64,000 nt of DNA from Thalassotalea euphylliae (GCF_003390375.1 NZ_QUOT01000001.1:930001-994000), one strand, 5' to 3'. Shown: positions 25,972 to 35,805, counted from the stretch's first letter. The notes: a model not told the origin generated them from the sequence alone. Numbers and translations: made by a program.

Positions 25972-27906
25972 ATGAGCATTTTCACGCACTACCAATCTCG
26001 CTATGAACAGGCGCAGCAAGAAGAATTTTCTCTGCAAGAATTTCTCAATATTTGTCGTTCAGACAAAATGGCCTACGCCAGCAGTGCAGAACGCTTACTC
26101 AGCGCCATTGGCGAGCCAGAAATGATTGATACATCCACTGAGCCCACGCTCAGCCGGATATTTTCTAATCGTGTTATTGCTCGTTACCCCGCATTCAAAG
26201 ATTTCTATGGTATGGAAGATGCCATAGAGCAAATCGTTTCCTACCTAAAACACGCGGCACAAGGCTTAGAAGAGCAGAAGCAAATTCTTTACTTACTCGG
26301 CCCCGTTGGTGGCGGTAAATCATCTTTGGCAGAAAAGCTGAAGGCGCTAATGCAGCAAGAGCCCATATACGTATTAAGCGCTAATGGTGAGCGCAGCCCA
26401 GTTAATGATCACCCTTTTTGCTTATTTAGCCCTGACGCCGATGGCAAAATTTTACAAGAAGAATACGGCATTCCAGCCCGCTATTTAACGTCTATTATTT
26501 CGCCATGGGCAGCTAAACGTCTGCACGAATTCAAAGGCGATATTGCGCAATTTAAAGTCGTTAAAGTATACCCGTCTATCTTGGATCAAATCGCCATTGC
26601 GAAAACTGAACCGGGGGATGATAACAACCAAGATATTTCGGCATTGGTAGGTAAAGTTGATATCCGTCAGTTAGAACATTTTGCTCAGAATGACCCTGAT
26701 GCCTACAGCTACTCAGGTGCGCTGTGCCGCGCTAATCAGGGGGTGATGGAATTTGTTGAAATGTTTAAAGCACCAATTAAAGTGCTACATCCGCTATTAA
26801 CCGCAACACAAGAAGGCAATTACAATCCAACCGAAGGATTATCGGCGCTACCTTTTAGCGGCATGATTCTAGCGCATTCCAATGAAAGCGAATGGCAGAC
26901 TTTTAGAAACAACAAAAACAATGAAGCGTTTCTCGACCGCGTTTATATTGTAAAAGTGCCTTACTGTATGCGTATTTCTGAAGAAGTCAAAATTTACAGG
27001 AAACTAATTGAAAACAGTGAGTTAAAAGAGGCACAGTGCGCACCAGACACATTAGAAACACTAGCCCAGTTCTCAGTGTTGTCACGCTTGAAAGAGCCTG
27101 ATAATTCAAGCATTTATTCAAAAATGCGAGTTTATGATGGCGAGAGCCTAAAAGACACAGACCCTAAAGCTAAGTCTTACCAAGAGTATCGCGACTATGC
27201 AGGCATTGATGAAGGCATGTCAGGGTTATCAACCCGCTTCGCCTTTAAGATTCTATCGCGGGTGTTTAACTTCGATCATTTAGAAGTGGCTGCCAACCCT
27301 GTGCACCTTTTTTACGTGCTCGAACAGCAGGTAGAACGAGAACAACTTCCCAAAGAAACCCAAGAGCGTTACTTAGAATTTATTAAAGGTTACTTAACAC
27401 CTAAGTACATCGAGTTTATTGGTAAAGAAATTCAAACGGCATATTTAGAATCGTATTCAGAATATGGTCAAAATATATTTGACCGCTATGTCACCTATGC
27501 CGATTTCTGGATTCAAGACCAAGAATATCGCGATGCTGAAACAGGCCAACTATTTGACCGTGAGGCATTGAATAACGAATTAGAAAAAATCGAAAAGCCA
27601 GCAGGTATTAGCAACCCCAAAGACTTTCGTAATGAAATTGTTAATTTTGTTTTACGCGCAAAAGCAAACAACAACGGTAAAAACCCTAATTGGACAAGTT
27701 ACGAAAAGCTGCGCACGGTCATTGAGAAGAAAATGTTCTCAAATACGGAAGACTTGCTACCGGTTATTTCATTTAACACCAAAACTTCAACTGACGATCA
27801 ACAAAAGCACGACGATTTTGTCGAACGTATGATGAGCAAGGGCTACACCAAGAAGCAAGTGCGACTGTTATCTGAATGGTATTTGCGCGTAAGAAAGTCG
27901 TCTTAG
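25972..27906 (+). CDS. prkA: PrkA family serine kinase / AAA+ protein (YeaG)
   Basis: 644 residues. Walker A GPVGGGKSS at 110-118 in the N-terminal AAA+ domain, followed by the PrkA C-terminal kinase-like domain. In E. coli YeaG acts with YeaH in the adaptive response to sustained nitrogen starvation and stationary phase. First gene of the prkA-yeaH-spoVR operon: 37 nt to yeaH and then 54 nt to spoVR. GGGAGA lies before the ATG. The 257-nt upstream gap has the sodB terminator and room for a promoter; no sigma-54 site was recognised. Confidence 0.96.
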   Translation: MSIFTHYQSRYEQAQQEEFSLQEFLNICRSDKMAYASSAERLLSAIGEPEMIDTSTEPTLSRIFSNRVIARYPAFKDFYGMEDAIEQIVSYLKHAAQGLEEQKQILYLLGPVGGGKSSLAEKLKALMQQEPIYVLSANGERSPVNDHPFCLFSPDADGKILQEEYGIPARYLTSIISPWAAKRLHEFKGDIAQFKVVKVYPSILDQIAIAKTEPGDDNNQDISALVGKVDIRQLEHFAQNDPDAYSYSGALCRANQGVMEFVEMFKAPIKVLHPLLTATQEGNYNPTEGLSALPFSGMILAHSNESEWQTFRNNKNNEAFLDRVYIVKVPYCMRISEEVKIYRKLIENSELKEAQCAPDTLETLAQFSVLSRLKEPDNSSIYSKMRVYDGESLKDTDPKAKSYQEYRDYAGIDEGMSGLSTRFAFKILSRVFNFDHLEVAANPVHLFYVLEQQVEREQLPKETQERYLEFIKGYLTPKYIEFIGKEIQTAYLESYSEYGQNIFDRYVTYADFWIQDQEYRDAETGQLFDREALNNELEKIEKPAGISNPKDFRNEIVNFVLRAKANNNGKNPNWTSYEKLRTVIEKKMFSNTEDLLPVISFNTKTSTDDQQKHDDFVERMMSKGYTKKQVRLLSEWYLRVRKSS

Positions 27907-27943
27907 CAAAGATGTAATAGCTAAGCCGTTAAGGAGTTGCAGT

Positions 27944-29221
27944 ATGGCGAACTTTATTGACAGACGATTAAATAGTAAGAATAAAAGTACGGTTAACCGC
28001 CAACGTTTTATTCGCCGCTATAAAAGCCAGATCAAAAAGTCGGTTTCCGATGCCATTAACAAGCGCGGTGTCACTGACGTTGATAGTGGCGAAAGCATTA
28101 CTATTCCTAAAAAAGACTTAAGCGAACCTATATTTCATCAAGGCAATGGTGGTATTCGCGACCGCGTTCACCCCGGCAATGATCAATTTACCCCCGGTGA
28201 TCGCATTAATCGACCACCACAAGGTGCAGGCCAAGGATCAGGTAATGGCAACGCGAGTAATTCTGGCGAAGGGGAAGACGATTTTGTCTTTTCCATCTCC
28301 AAAGATGAATACCTCGATTTACTGTTCGAAGACTTAGCACTACCTAACCTTGAAAAAAATCAACTAGACAAGTTAGTCGAATATAAAACGGTGCGAAGTG
28401 GCTTCTGTGCTGAAGGAGTGCCAGCAAATATTGATATAGTTAAATCACTACAAGGGTCAATTGCTCGCCGAATCGCCATGACATCAAGTAAACGCCGCGA
28501 GCTCAAGGAATGCCAAGCAGCGCTTGCTAAGCTTGAGGCAGACCCACACGATCATATTCAAGAAGAAAAGACACTCAAGCAGCAAATAAACGAATTAAAA
28601 GAAAAAATCAGTAAAGTGCCTTTTATCGACACCTTTGATTTACGTTATCGCAACTATGCAAAACAAGCCATTCCAACATCAAAGGCGGTAATGTTCTGCT
28701 TAATGGATGTATCGGGTTCTATGGATCAAGCCACGAAAGACATTGCTAAACGGTTTTATATTTTGCTTTATCTCTTTTTAACGCGAACCTACAAAGAGAT
28801 TGATGTTGTTTACATACGTCATCATACCCAAGCGAAAGAAGTGGACGAACAAGAATTTTTCTACTCACAGGAAACCGGTGGCACTATCGCATCAAGCGCA
28901 CTTGAACTGATGACTGAAATTATTCAAGACAGGTACAGTGCAAACGATTGGAATATTTATGGTGCGCAAGCATCAGATGGCGATAACTGGGCCGACGATT
29001 CACCGCTGTGTAAACAGTTATTAATGAATAAAATTTTACCTAAATCTCGTTATTTTAGTTATATCGAAATCACGCAACGTGCTCATCAAACGTTATGGCA
29101 CCAATATCAAGAAGTGGCTAGCCAGTGCAGTTATTTTGCCATGCGCCATATTAAGTCAGTTGAAGATATTTACCCCGTATTTAGAGAGCTGTTCAAAAAA
29201 GACGAAAAATCTGCCGCATAA
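27944..29221 (+). CDS. yeaH: YeaH/YhbH family protein (VWA-like)
   Basis: 425 residues. A basic N-terminus, a Gly/Asn/Ser-rich linker (about 80-115), a coiled stretch (about 180-215), then a von Willebrand A-like domain with the metal site DVSGSMD starting at D255. It functions with PrkA; direct partner roles are only partly understood. AAGGAG lies about 8 nt before the ATG. Operon position is conserved across many proteobacteria. Confidence 0.95.
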   Translation: MANFIDRRLNSKNKSTVNRQRFIRRYKSQIKKSVSDAINKRGVTDVDSGESITIPKKDLSEPIFHQGNGGIRDRVHPGNDQFTPGDRINRPPQGAGQGSGNGNASNSGEGEDDFVFSISKDEYLDLLFEDLALPNLEKNQLDKLVEYKTVRSGFCAEGVPANIDIVKSLQGSIARRIAMTSSKRRELKECQAALAKLEADPHDHIQEEKTLKQQINELKEKISKVPFIDTFDLRYRNYAKQAIPTSKAVMFCLMDVSGSMDQATKDIAKRFYILLYLFLTRTYKEIDVVYIRHHTQAKEVDEQEFFYSQETGGTIASSALELMTEIIQDRYSANDWNIYGAQASDGDNWADDSPLCKQLLMNKILPKSRYFSYIEITQRAHQTLWHQYQEVASQCSYFAMRHIKSVEDIYPVFRELFKKDEKSAA

Positions 29222-29275
29222 CCAAACTCAACGCAGTAATAGCGATAGAGCGAGATAAAGTGATTAAGGAGCGTT

Positions 29276-30787
29276 ATGACCACACGCAAACCATTAGACG
29301 ACAGCCCAGATTGGACATTTGAAAAGCTCGAACAATATCAAGCGGAAATTGCGCGCGTTGCCGAGCATTACCAACTCGACACTTACCCCAACCAAATTGA
29401 AGTAATTACTGCCGAGCAAATGATGGACGCTTACGCTAGCGTTGGTATGCCTATTGGCTACAACCATTGGACCTTTGGCAAAAAGTTTATCCAAACAGAG
29501 CGCACCTACAAGCGTGGTCAAATGGGTTTAGCTTATGAAATTGTCATCAACTCAGATCCCTGTATTTCCTATTTAATGGAAGAAAACACCATGACCATGC
29601 AGGCACTTGTTATGGCGCACGCTTGCTATGGGCATAACTCATTTTTCAAAGGGAATTACCTGTTTAAATCATGGACAGATGCAAGTTCAATTATTGACTA
29701 CTTACTGTTTGCAAAAAATTACGTTGCCAAATGTGAGCATAAATATGGCATTGATGACGTTGAAGCAACATTGGATGCCTGCCATGCACTCATGAATCAC
29801 GGCGTTGATCGCTACAAACGTCCACAAAAGATATCGTTAGATGAAGAATTAAAGCGCCAAGAAGAGCGGGAAGCTTACTTGCAATCACAAGTGAATGACT
29901 TGTGGCGCACCCTGCCAACTCAATCAGCAGAAAAACAAAAAAACAAAACCCGTTTTCCAAGTGAACCGCAGGAAAACATTTTGTATTTCATCGAGAAAAA
30001 TGCCCCCTTGCTCCAGCCATGGCAACGAGAGATTGTCCGAATTGTTCGCAAAATATCTCAGTACTTTTACCCGCAAAAACAAACTCAAGTAATGAATGAA
30101 GGTTGGGCGTGTTTTTGGCACTACACCATACTGAATCATTTGTATGATGAGGGGTTACTAAGCGACAAATTTATGCTGGAATTCTTGCATAGTCACACCA
30201 ATGTTGTTGCCCAACCAGAATACAATAGCCCCTATTACTCTGGCATTAACCCCTATGCATTAGGGTTTAATATGTTTATGGATATCCGCCGAATATGTGA
30301 AAAACCGACAACTGAGGACAAACGTTGGTTTCCTGATATAGCGGGTACTAACTGGCTTGAAACTGTGCATTTTGCTATGCAAAACTTTAAAGACGAAAGT
30401 TTTATTAGCCAGTTTCTTTCACCGAAAATCATCCGTGATTTCAAGCTATTCCACATTCATGACAACGACAAATTTAATTACATTGAAGTTGGCGCAATAC
30501 ACAACGATATGGGCTATCAGCAGATTCGTTCAACGCTATCTAACCAATACAATTTAAGTAATCTAGAAGCTAACATTCAGATTGTGGACGCCAATGTTAA
30601 TGGCGATCGTTCACTGACGTTAAAGCATACGCCATACAACAAAGTACCACTTGGTGACTCAAAAGATGAGGTACTTAAGCATTTACACTACTTGTGGCAA
30701 TTCAACGTCAAGCTGGTACAAGAAGATGAGTTTGGTGATGAAATAGCGCTAGCGAGTTGCCCACTAGCTCAAGAAGATGAAACATAA
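29276..30787 (+). CDS. spoVR: SpoVR family protein (YcgB)
   Basis: 503 residues, the normal length for YcgB. Characteristic stretches: MPIGYNHWTFGKKF (about 60-73), AHACYGHNSFFKGNYLF and MNEGWACFWHYTILN, rich in His/Glu/Trp. The biochemical role is unknown. Third gene of the prkA operon. AAGGAG precedes the ATG. In E. coli ycgB lies next to fadR; here fadR is 2.3 kb away with two Sel1 genes between. Confidence 0.95.
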   Translation: MTTRKPLDDSPDWTFEKLEQYQAEIARVAEHYQLDTYPNQIEVITAEQMMDAYASVGMPIGYNHWTFGKKFIQTERTYKRGQMGLAYEIVINSDPCISYLMEENTMTMQALVMAHACYGHNSFFKGNYLFKSWTDASSIIDYLLFAKNYVAKCEHKYGIDDVEATLDACHALMNHGVDRYKRPQKISLDEELKRQEEREAYLQSQVNDLWRTLPTQSAEKQKNKTRFPSEPQENILYFIEKNAPLLQPWQREIVRIVRKISQYFYPQKQTQVMNEGWACFWHYTILNHLYDEGLLSDKFMLEFLHSHTNVVAQPEYNSPYYSGINPYALGFNMFMDIRRICEKPTTEDKRWFPDIAGTNWLETVHFAMQNFKDESFISQFLSPKIIRDFKLFHIHDNDKFNYIEVGAIHNDMGYQQIRSTLSNQYNLSNLEANIQIVDANVNGDRSLTLKHTPYNKVPLGDSKDEVLKHLHYLWQFNVKLVQEDEFGDEIALASCPLAQEDET

Positions 30788-31075
30788 AGACAATACCTAA
30801 GAGACTAATACCAAAAAACACGCCTCACCAGGACATGCTAAATAAAGATCGTTTTACAATCGGCCATTGCCGCCGCCGTTACCTATTCGGCTATAGCTGA
30901 CGAACAAAAAAGAGTAATCAGAAAGCCCTTCAACACCATCACTAGCAAAGTGACTCCAAACCTTTTAGTCACTGTTAACGCAAATGAGCAAATTAACGCT
31001 AATTCAAATTACCGCGCAAAATCGATGCATCGCAGCGCCATTAGACTGCGATGCGCTATTCTTCGTCGGTTAACA
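30788..31075. other. Gap after spoVR with a possible decayed ORF
   Basis: No clear gene or terminator. From ATA 30842 a frame is open for about 90 codons, running into the end of the next gene; it begins KIVLQSAIAAAVTYSAIADEQ, like a signal peptide, with AGGA about 8 nt upstream. It has no ATG, GTG or TTG at that point, so it may be a gene whose start was lost, or chance. Confidence 0.3.
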
Positions 31076-31906
31076 TTAACCGCCGTTGACTTCTTTGCCA
31101 GTAAAGCCTTGTAAGAATAGGTTAGCAAAATCTGTTGAATCGGCGATATCTGCACGTTGCATACAAGTTAAGCGCTCAGCACAAGTCTTCCCTTTAAAGC
31201 GCGTTCCTGTCGCTTTAATCCCTTGCCTAAAGGTCATTAATTGTTTATTGAAGGTAGTCTGCAAAGGAGGTGATGTGATGGTAATAACTTCGATGTTATC
31301 GTCGTACCAAGCAAGCTCACCATCTTTTTTAGCCACTAAAGGTTTTTCGTTCATTTTGGCATAAAGCTTTGGAAAAGCCTTTTCTGGTGTTTCGTATTTA
31401 GCAGTAATAAATTTAATAACATTCGGAATTTGCTCATACTTGCGAGCGTATGATTTAGCGAAATGATCATCGGCAAGCGCAAGATCCTGTACGCCATATT
31501 TTTCATCTAAGAACATCATACCGAGTAAAAAGTCTGCACCGTCGTATTCATACTTAGCGGCTTTTTCAAGATAATCTTGAGCGTCATCAATATCTTGCAA
31601 TTCCTTACTGGTCATAAAAATATAACCTGCTTTAAATTGCGCCGAGGTATAACCAGCACGAGCAGCCTTTTTAAAGTACTTTAACGCCATTTTTTCATTT
31701 TTAGGCGCACCATAGCCGTGGTGATAAAATTGCCCTAACGTTAACATTGCCAGCGAATGCCCTCGTTTAGCAGCCTTTTTGTATTGCTTGAAGTAATTTA
31801 TACAAGAGTCTGTATTACATTCATCTATTTTTTCTGCAAATGCCGACGTTGAGCCAAGCATCATAACGGCGACCAGTGTGCCAATAAAGAGTGAGAGTTT
31901 TATCAT
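31076..31906 (-). CDS. Sel1-repeat exported protein, paralogue A
   Basis: 276 residues from ATG 31906, chosen over an upstream TTG because AGGA lies about 10 nt before it and the length then matches its neighbour. Signal peptide ends near AFA, followed by EKIDECN. Three or so Sel1-type helical repeats (about 35-145; LAMLTLGQFYHHGYG, SAQFKAGYIF, ADFLLGMMF). The C-terminal half (about 150-276) is unrelated to Sel1 and has four Cys, possibly in disulfides. Function unknown; Sel1 proteins scaffold envelope complexes. About 75% identical by eye to paralogue B. Confidence 0.88.
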   Translation of the reverse strand: MIKLSLFIGTLVAVMMLGSTSAFAEKIDECNTDSCINYFKQYKKAAKRGHSLAMLTLGQFYHHGYGAPKNEKMALKYFKKAARAGYTSAQFKAGYIFMTSKELQDIDDAQDYLEKAAKYEYDGADFLLGMMFLDEKYGVQDLALADDHFAKSYARKYEQIPNVIKFITAKYETPEKAFPKLYAKMNEKPLVAKKDGELAWYDDNIEVITITSPPLQTTFNKQLMTFRQGIKATGTRFKGKTCAERLTCMQRADIADSTDFANLFLQGFTGKEVNGG

Positions 31907-31992
31907 TTTATGCCTATCCTTGATTAACAATTTAAAGTTCTATGTTCCTGCACGCTCATAAGTAAACATTTTAAAGAAAGTTTAGATGTTTA

Positions 31993-32820
31993 CTATTGCG
32001 CATAAGCATTTCCGCTAAAACCATCTAAAAACAAGTGCCTAAAATCAGTTGCGTCAGCAATCTCTGCACGTTGCAAGCAGGTCAGGCGCTCGACACACGT
32101 TTTGCCTTTGAAGCGAGTACCTGTTGATTTAATGGCTTTGCGAAAAGTGACCAACTGTCGATTAAATGTTGTTTGCAAAGGCGGAGAAGTAATGGTGATA
32201 ACCTCTACACCATCGTCATACCACGCCAATTCACCATTTTCATTCGTCACCAGCGGCTTTTGATTCAACAAACTGTATAGTTCAGGAAAGGCTTTGTCCG
32301 GCGACTCATATTTGGCATTAATAAACTTCACCACATTAGGTAGTTGCTCGTGTTTTCTCTGATAAGCATTGGCGAAATGATTATCAGCTTTAGTCAAATC
32401 TTGAACGCCATATTTTTCATCTAAGTACATCATACCTAAGAGGAAGTCGGCACCGTCATACTCGTATTTAGCTGCTTTTTCTAGGTAATCTTGAGCTTTA
32501 TCTAAATCTTGCAGGTCCTTGCTAGTCATATAAATATAACCAGCTTTAAATTGTGCTGATGTATAACCAGCACGGGCAGCTTTTTTGAAAAACTTTAACG
32601 CCATTTTTTCGTTTTTAGGTGTGCCATAACCATGATGATAAAACTGACCTAACGTCAGCATCGCCAGTGAGTGTCCGCGCTTGGCGGCCTTTCTGTATTG
32701 TTCGAAGTAGTTGATACACGTATCGGTATTGCACTCGTCTATTTTCTCTGCAAGCGCACTACCACCGAGAAATTGCATAAGCACAAATGCTGCGCCAAAA
32801 ATGGTGATTCTTTTAGTCAT
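31993..32820 (-). CDS. Sel1-repeat exported protein, paralogue B
   Basis: 275 residues from ATG 32820: AAAGGA is then 6 nt upstream, while for the ATG at 32826 it would be directly adjacent. Same plan as paralogue A: signal peptide to ALA, EKIDECN, Sel1 repeats and a Cys-containing C-terminal half ending in NAYAQ. The gap of 86 nt suggests a tandem duplication transcribed from upstream of this copy. The conserved C-terminal half (WYDDGVEVITITSPPLQTTFN) seems to be the specific functional part. Confidence 0.88.
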   Translation of the reverse strand: MTKRITIFGAAFVLMQFLGGSALAEKIDECNTDTCINYFEQYRKAAKRGHSLAMLTLGQFYHHGYGTPKNEKMALKFFKKAARAGYTSAQFKAGYIYMTSKDLQDLDKAQDYLEKAAKYEYDGADFLLGMMYLDEKYGVQDLTKADNHFANAYQRKHEQLPNVVKFINAKYESPDKAFPELYSLLNQKPLVTNENGELAWYDDGVEVITITSPPLQTTFNRQLVTFRKAIKSTGTRFKGKTCVERLTCLQRAEIADATDFRHLFLDGFSGNAYAQ

Positions 32821-32972
32821 GTTCATTCCTTTACTAAATCAACAGAGTCCTTTAACAGCTTAGCTCATCGTTGATATTTTAGTCATTCCATTAAACTTTA
32901 GAGGTACTATACCCATAAATAAACACCGTTTATCACCATTAACCAACCACTTATCACAATGAAATATTTATT

Positions 32973-33037
32973 TACATTTGCCCATAAAAAAACGGGTAAA
33001 GGCTAAGCCTTTACCCGTTTTTTTATGGGCAAATGTA
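32973..33037. terminator. Perfect 32-bp-arm inverted repeat at the fadR 3' end
   Basis: Two perfectly complementary 32-nt arms meet around a single A at 33005. The fadR stop is 2 nt beyond. On the minus strand the central part is a strong stem followed by T7, a canonical terminator, but pairing continues for another 13 bp outside the T run. It also ends with a T7 on the plus strand. Confidence 0.92.
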
Positions 33038-33039
33038 TT

Positions 33040-33750
33040 TTATTCAGCGAGTTCTTTTAACACTTCATCTTTCAATTCAAGCCATAATTGGCCAGATTCA
33101 ACACCGTATTTACGTACCGCAAATACTGATTCGTCAAATTTGCCAGCCTTAGCTAGATCGATTAAACGCTGGTAGTAGCCACGAGAAATTTCTCGACCTC
33201 TTGGGTGCTGGAAATATAAGCCACCCAAACGAGAATACAGCCCTCTAAAGCCATTTAAGATCAGTAAGTAAATAGAATTGCCCGACGCCATTACCAACTC
33301 TTTGTTAAGTCGATAATCGAAGTCAGCAAACTTTTCACCGTCATCTTCAACTTCTTTATAAGCTTCCAATAGCTCAATAGTTTTTTCAGGATTATTCTTA
33401 ATCGCACCACGCACATAAATTGCGCTAATATTAGTGCGCGCTGACATTAAGTTATCAACTAGCTCTGGAACACCTTCGTGATCAAGCTGTGCTAAGGTTT
33501 CAAGAATGTTCAGGCTAGATGTTTCCCAGAAGTTATTTACTCTTGTTGGTTTACCGTGCTTAATCGTTAGCCAGCCATCGCGTGCCAATCGCTGTAGCAC
33601 TTCTCGTAAAGTTGTACGAGTAACACCAATAAGTTCAGAAAGTTCGCGCTCAGCGGGTAAAATTGAGCCAGGAGGAAAGCCACCATTCCAGATAGATTCA
33701 ACAATGTACTGCTCTGCAAAACCTGCTGGACTCTGTGCTTTTATTACCAT
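33040..33750 (-). CDS. fadR: Fatty acid metabolism regulator FadR
   Basis: GntR-family repressor of fatty-acid degradation and activator of unsaturated fatty-acid synthesis; acyl-CoA releases it from DNA. 236 residues from the ATG that gives MVIKAQSPAGFAEQYIVES, as in E. coli; an upstream ATG at 33807 would add 19 residues. The winged helix (about 10-75) contains ERELSELIGVTRTTLREVLQRLARDGWL. The C-terminal all-helical ligand domain follows. It sits between spoVR and nhaB, as in E. coli. Confidence 0.96.
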   Translation of the reverse strand: MVIKAQSPAGFAEQYIVESIWNGGFPPGSILPAERELSELIGVTRTTLREVLQRLARDGWLTIKHGKPTRVNNFWETSSLNILETLAQLDHEGVPELVDNLMSARTNISAIYVRGAIKNNPEKTIELLEAYKEVEDDGEKFADFDYRLNKELVMASGNSIYLLILNGFRGLYSRLGGLYFQHPRGREISRGYYQRLIDLAKAGKFDESVFAVRKYGVESGQLWLELKDEVLKELAE

Positions 33751-33809
33751 TTTTTTCTTAGCCTCAATTGCCTGCATCTTTAATTCAGACTGATTGTACC
33801 AGAACATCC

Positions 33810-33826
33810 AACTTGTACAACCAGTT
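33810..33826. promoter_or_regulatory. Candidate FadR operator
   Basis: AACTTGTACAACCAGTT is a near-perfect inverted repeat; its reverse, AACTGGTTGTACAAGTT, resembles the FadR site consensus (AnCTGGTCnGACnTGTT). It lies 60 nt upstream of the fadR start, consistent with autoregulation. The match was judged by eye. Confidence 0.5.
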
Positions 33827-34022
33827 AAGTTATCAGCTAGTGTGTGGCGAATGCCGCTTAGAATGGCTATTTACGGTAGGTTGCAATTTTGACAGCCCAA
33901 TTTTGATAGCGAGTATAAGTTGAATTAATCTCGTTAATATCAACCTAGCGTGATCTAACTTAGTATGGAGAAACTAACAACTTCGTTCCTATGCCAGCCA
34001 ATACCCTACTCAATGCCATTCA

Positions 34023-34403
34023 TTAAGTAGGAGCTTGTAGCAATTCACCTATTTTCATATGAATAAAGTAAACGGTTGTCGTTATGCCTGCGATAAAAAG
34101 CGACAAGTAAGCTGTGCCGGCAAATATTGGTGGTGAAAACAAACTACTTAGTCCTTCAACTGTGCTGACTATTCGCGCATTGCTTTCCGCTAAATAAATA
34201 CTAGAAGAGAGCGTTGCCATTGAAGCTAATAGATAAAGTAGCGTTACCAACCATTTGGTCTTCCTTGTCAATAAACTCCTGCCAGCAAACGTTGCGACTA
34301 TGGTTGAAAACGTAATGGTTAGCCAAACTTGAAACTGCGTTGAAATTGCATCCTCATTTAGCCTGATTAGTTGCACTGCATCATGCACCGTTAATGCTTC
34401 CAT
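34023..34403 (-). CDS. Hypothetical membrane protein
   Basis: 126 residues with about three hydrophobic segments (25-42, 49-70, 90-116) and no recognised family motif. Both sides have gaps of over 150 nt, so it looks monocistronic. It follows the histidine kinase gene on the same strand but 157 nt away. Confidence 0.7.
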   Translation of the reverse strand: MEALTVHDAVQLIRLNEDAISTQFQVWLTITFSTIVATFAGRSLLTRKTKWLVTLLYLLASMATLSSSIYLAESNARIVSTVEGLSSLFSPPIFAGTAYLSLFIAGITTTVYFIHMKIGELLQAPT

Positions 34404-34560
34404 AATTTACCTATTAATGTGTTTAAACCCCTAGCTGCAGTGGTTGCCAATATCTACAGCCAACTTAAGTAGATAAGTCTTAGCATTCATGGAAGAGCTA
34501 ACTACGTGCGTTAGCTTAACGACTAAAGGTAAATTGAAAGTAAACTGAGCTAAGCCAGAA

Positions 34561-35796
34561 CTAAACCAGAGAGATAATTGCGCTGAATTTGTCTTGATTC
34601 GTTTGATAAAAAGCGACTAACGAGAAGCGTTTGGTAAGGCGTGAGACTAAGGCTAATCCAATCCCAAAATGCCGCTCTTGCAGCTGATATTCAGGCTGCT
34701 CTGCCGCTAAATTTGAAAAAACAAGTCGTTTGTTTTTAGCCTCTATATGCCAAATAACGTTTGTTCCCTCTGCTTTGCCATGATGGACTACATTATTAAA
34801 CAGATTAAAAATAATGAGCTCTAATACCTCTTCTGGCATTGCAACGTCATAGTTGTTGTCTAATACCAGTTCAACAGAGATACCGTGAACTTTACATGCA
34901 TCATCTAGCTGCATTAAGGCCTGCTTTATTGTCTTGGTGACATTCGTAGCACCACTGAATGACTGCTCTGACGTTAGCCATAATAAACCACTGCTAAGCC
35001 GATTCATTCGACTCATCGATTTCTCAAGTCTTTGTATAGCGCCAGTACCTGCCAAATCAGGATTAGATGCAGTTAAAAGCTCAACAGAATTTCTCATCAC
35101 TTGCAAAGGTGTGCGAAGCTCATGAGCCATGCCTTGATTAAACAATTCTTGTTGCGACAATAGCTCTGCTTTTTGTTGCAATGCCTGCTGCAATTCCAAC
35201 GCTATATGTTTGACGTCTTGTTCTTTAAGCTCTTCGATTAACTCATTTCCTTGTTGAGAAGAGTACTCTACATGAGTAAAGATATGGCTAAGTTGAGAAA
35301 AGGGTTTCAATGCGTAGCGTGCAGATACATTTGCCACCCAAAACGTTAACAGCACCGTTGGGATAAGCAGTACCAATAGAATAAGCAAAACATCGTTTAA
35401 TGCTTTATCCACCACAGAAACATCAGTGGTATCGTATAACAGGGTACCTTGCGCCGTTGTCAAATAATGATAGTGGCGTTGCTCAACACTAAACTCACCA
35501 AATTCGCTGCTTTGATCAAATTCAAAATATCGCAACTGCTGAACCAAATTCGGTGCCAACTCTCCCAAGCTGTCGATTAGCTGAATATTATAGGGTAGCG
35601 CCTCACCCTCTTTAACCTTGGCATGGGCCAGCGCTAATCGGTCATTAAACAAGGCATCTTCAAATGAATAGGTGATCAACAGTGTCGCTGCTGTAAACAG
35701 CACAACAATGCTAAATGTAAGGCCGGAAATAATAGTGACTAGTCGACTAAATAAGGTTCTGGTGGGGGTCTTTTTCATCCACTTTTCTGTTGACAT
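34561..35796 (-). CDS. Two-component sensor histidine kinase
   Basis: 411 residues: TM1 about 17-40, a periplasmic loop, TM2 about 133-155, a HAMP-like linker, HisKA with the phospho-acceptor H225 in AHELRTP and a HATPase domain with an N-box (LFNNVVHHG) and the GIGLALVSRL G-box. It lies 9 nt after its response regulator and ends the serine hydrolase-regulator-kinase run. The signal sensed is unknown. Confidence 0.92.
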   Translation of the reverse strand: MSTEKWMKKTPTRTLFSRLVTIISGLTFSIVVLFTAATLLITYSFEDALFNDRLALAHAKVKEGEALPYNIQLIDSLGELAPNLVQQLRYFEFDQSSEFGEFSVEQRHYHYLTTAQGTLLYDTTDVSVVDKALNDVLLILLVLLIPTVLLTFWVANVSARYALKPFSQLSHIFTHVEYSSQQGNELIEELKEQDVKHIALELQQALQQKAELLSQQELFNQGMAHELRTPLQVMRNSVELLTASNPDLAGTGAIQRLEKSMSRMNRLSSGLLWLTSEQSFSGATNVTKTIKQALMQLDDACKVHGISVELVLDNNYDVAMPEEVLELIIFNLFNNVVHHGKAEGTNVIWHIEAKNKRLVFSNLAAEQPEYQLQERHFGIGLALVSRLTKRFSLVAFYQTNQDKFSAIISLV

Positions 35797-35805
35797 ATAA
35801 GCTAT

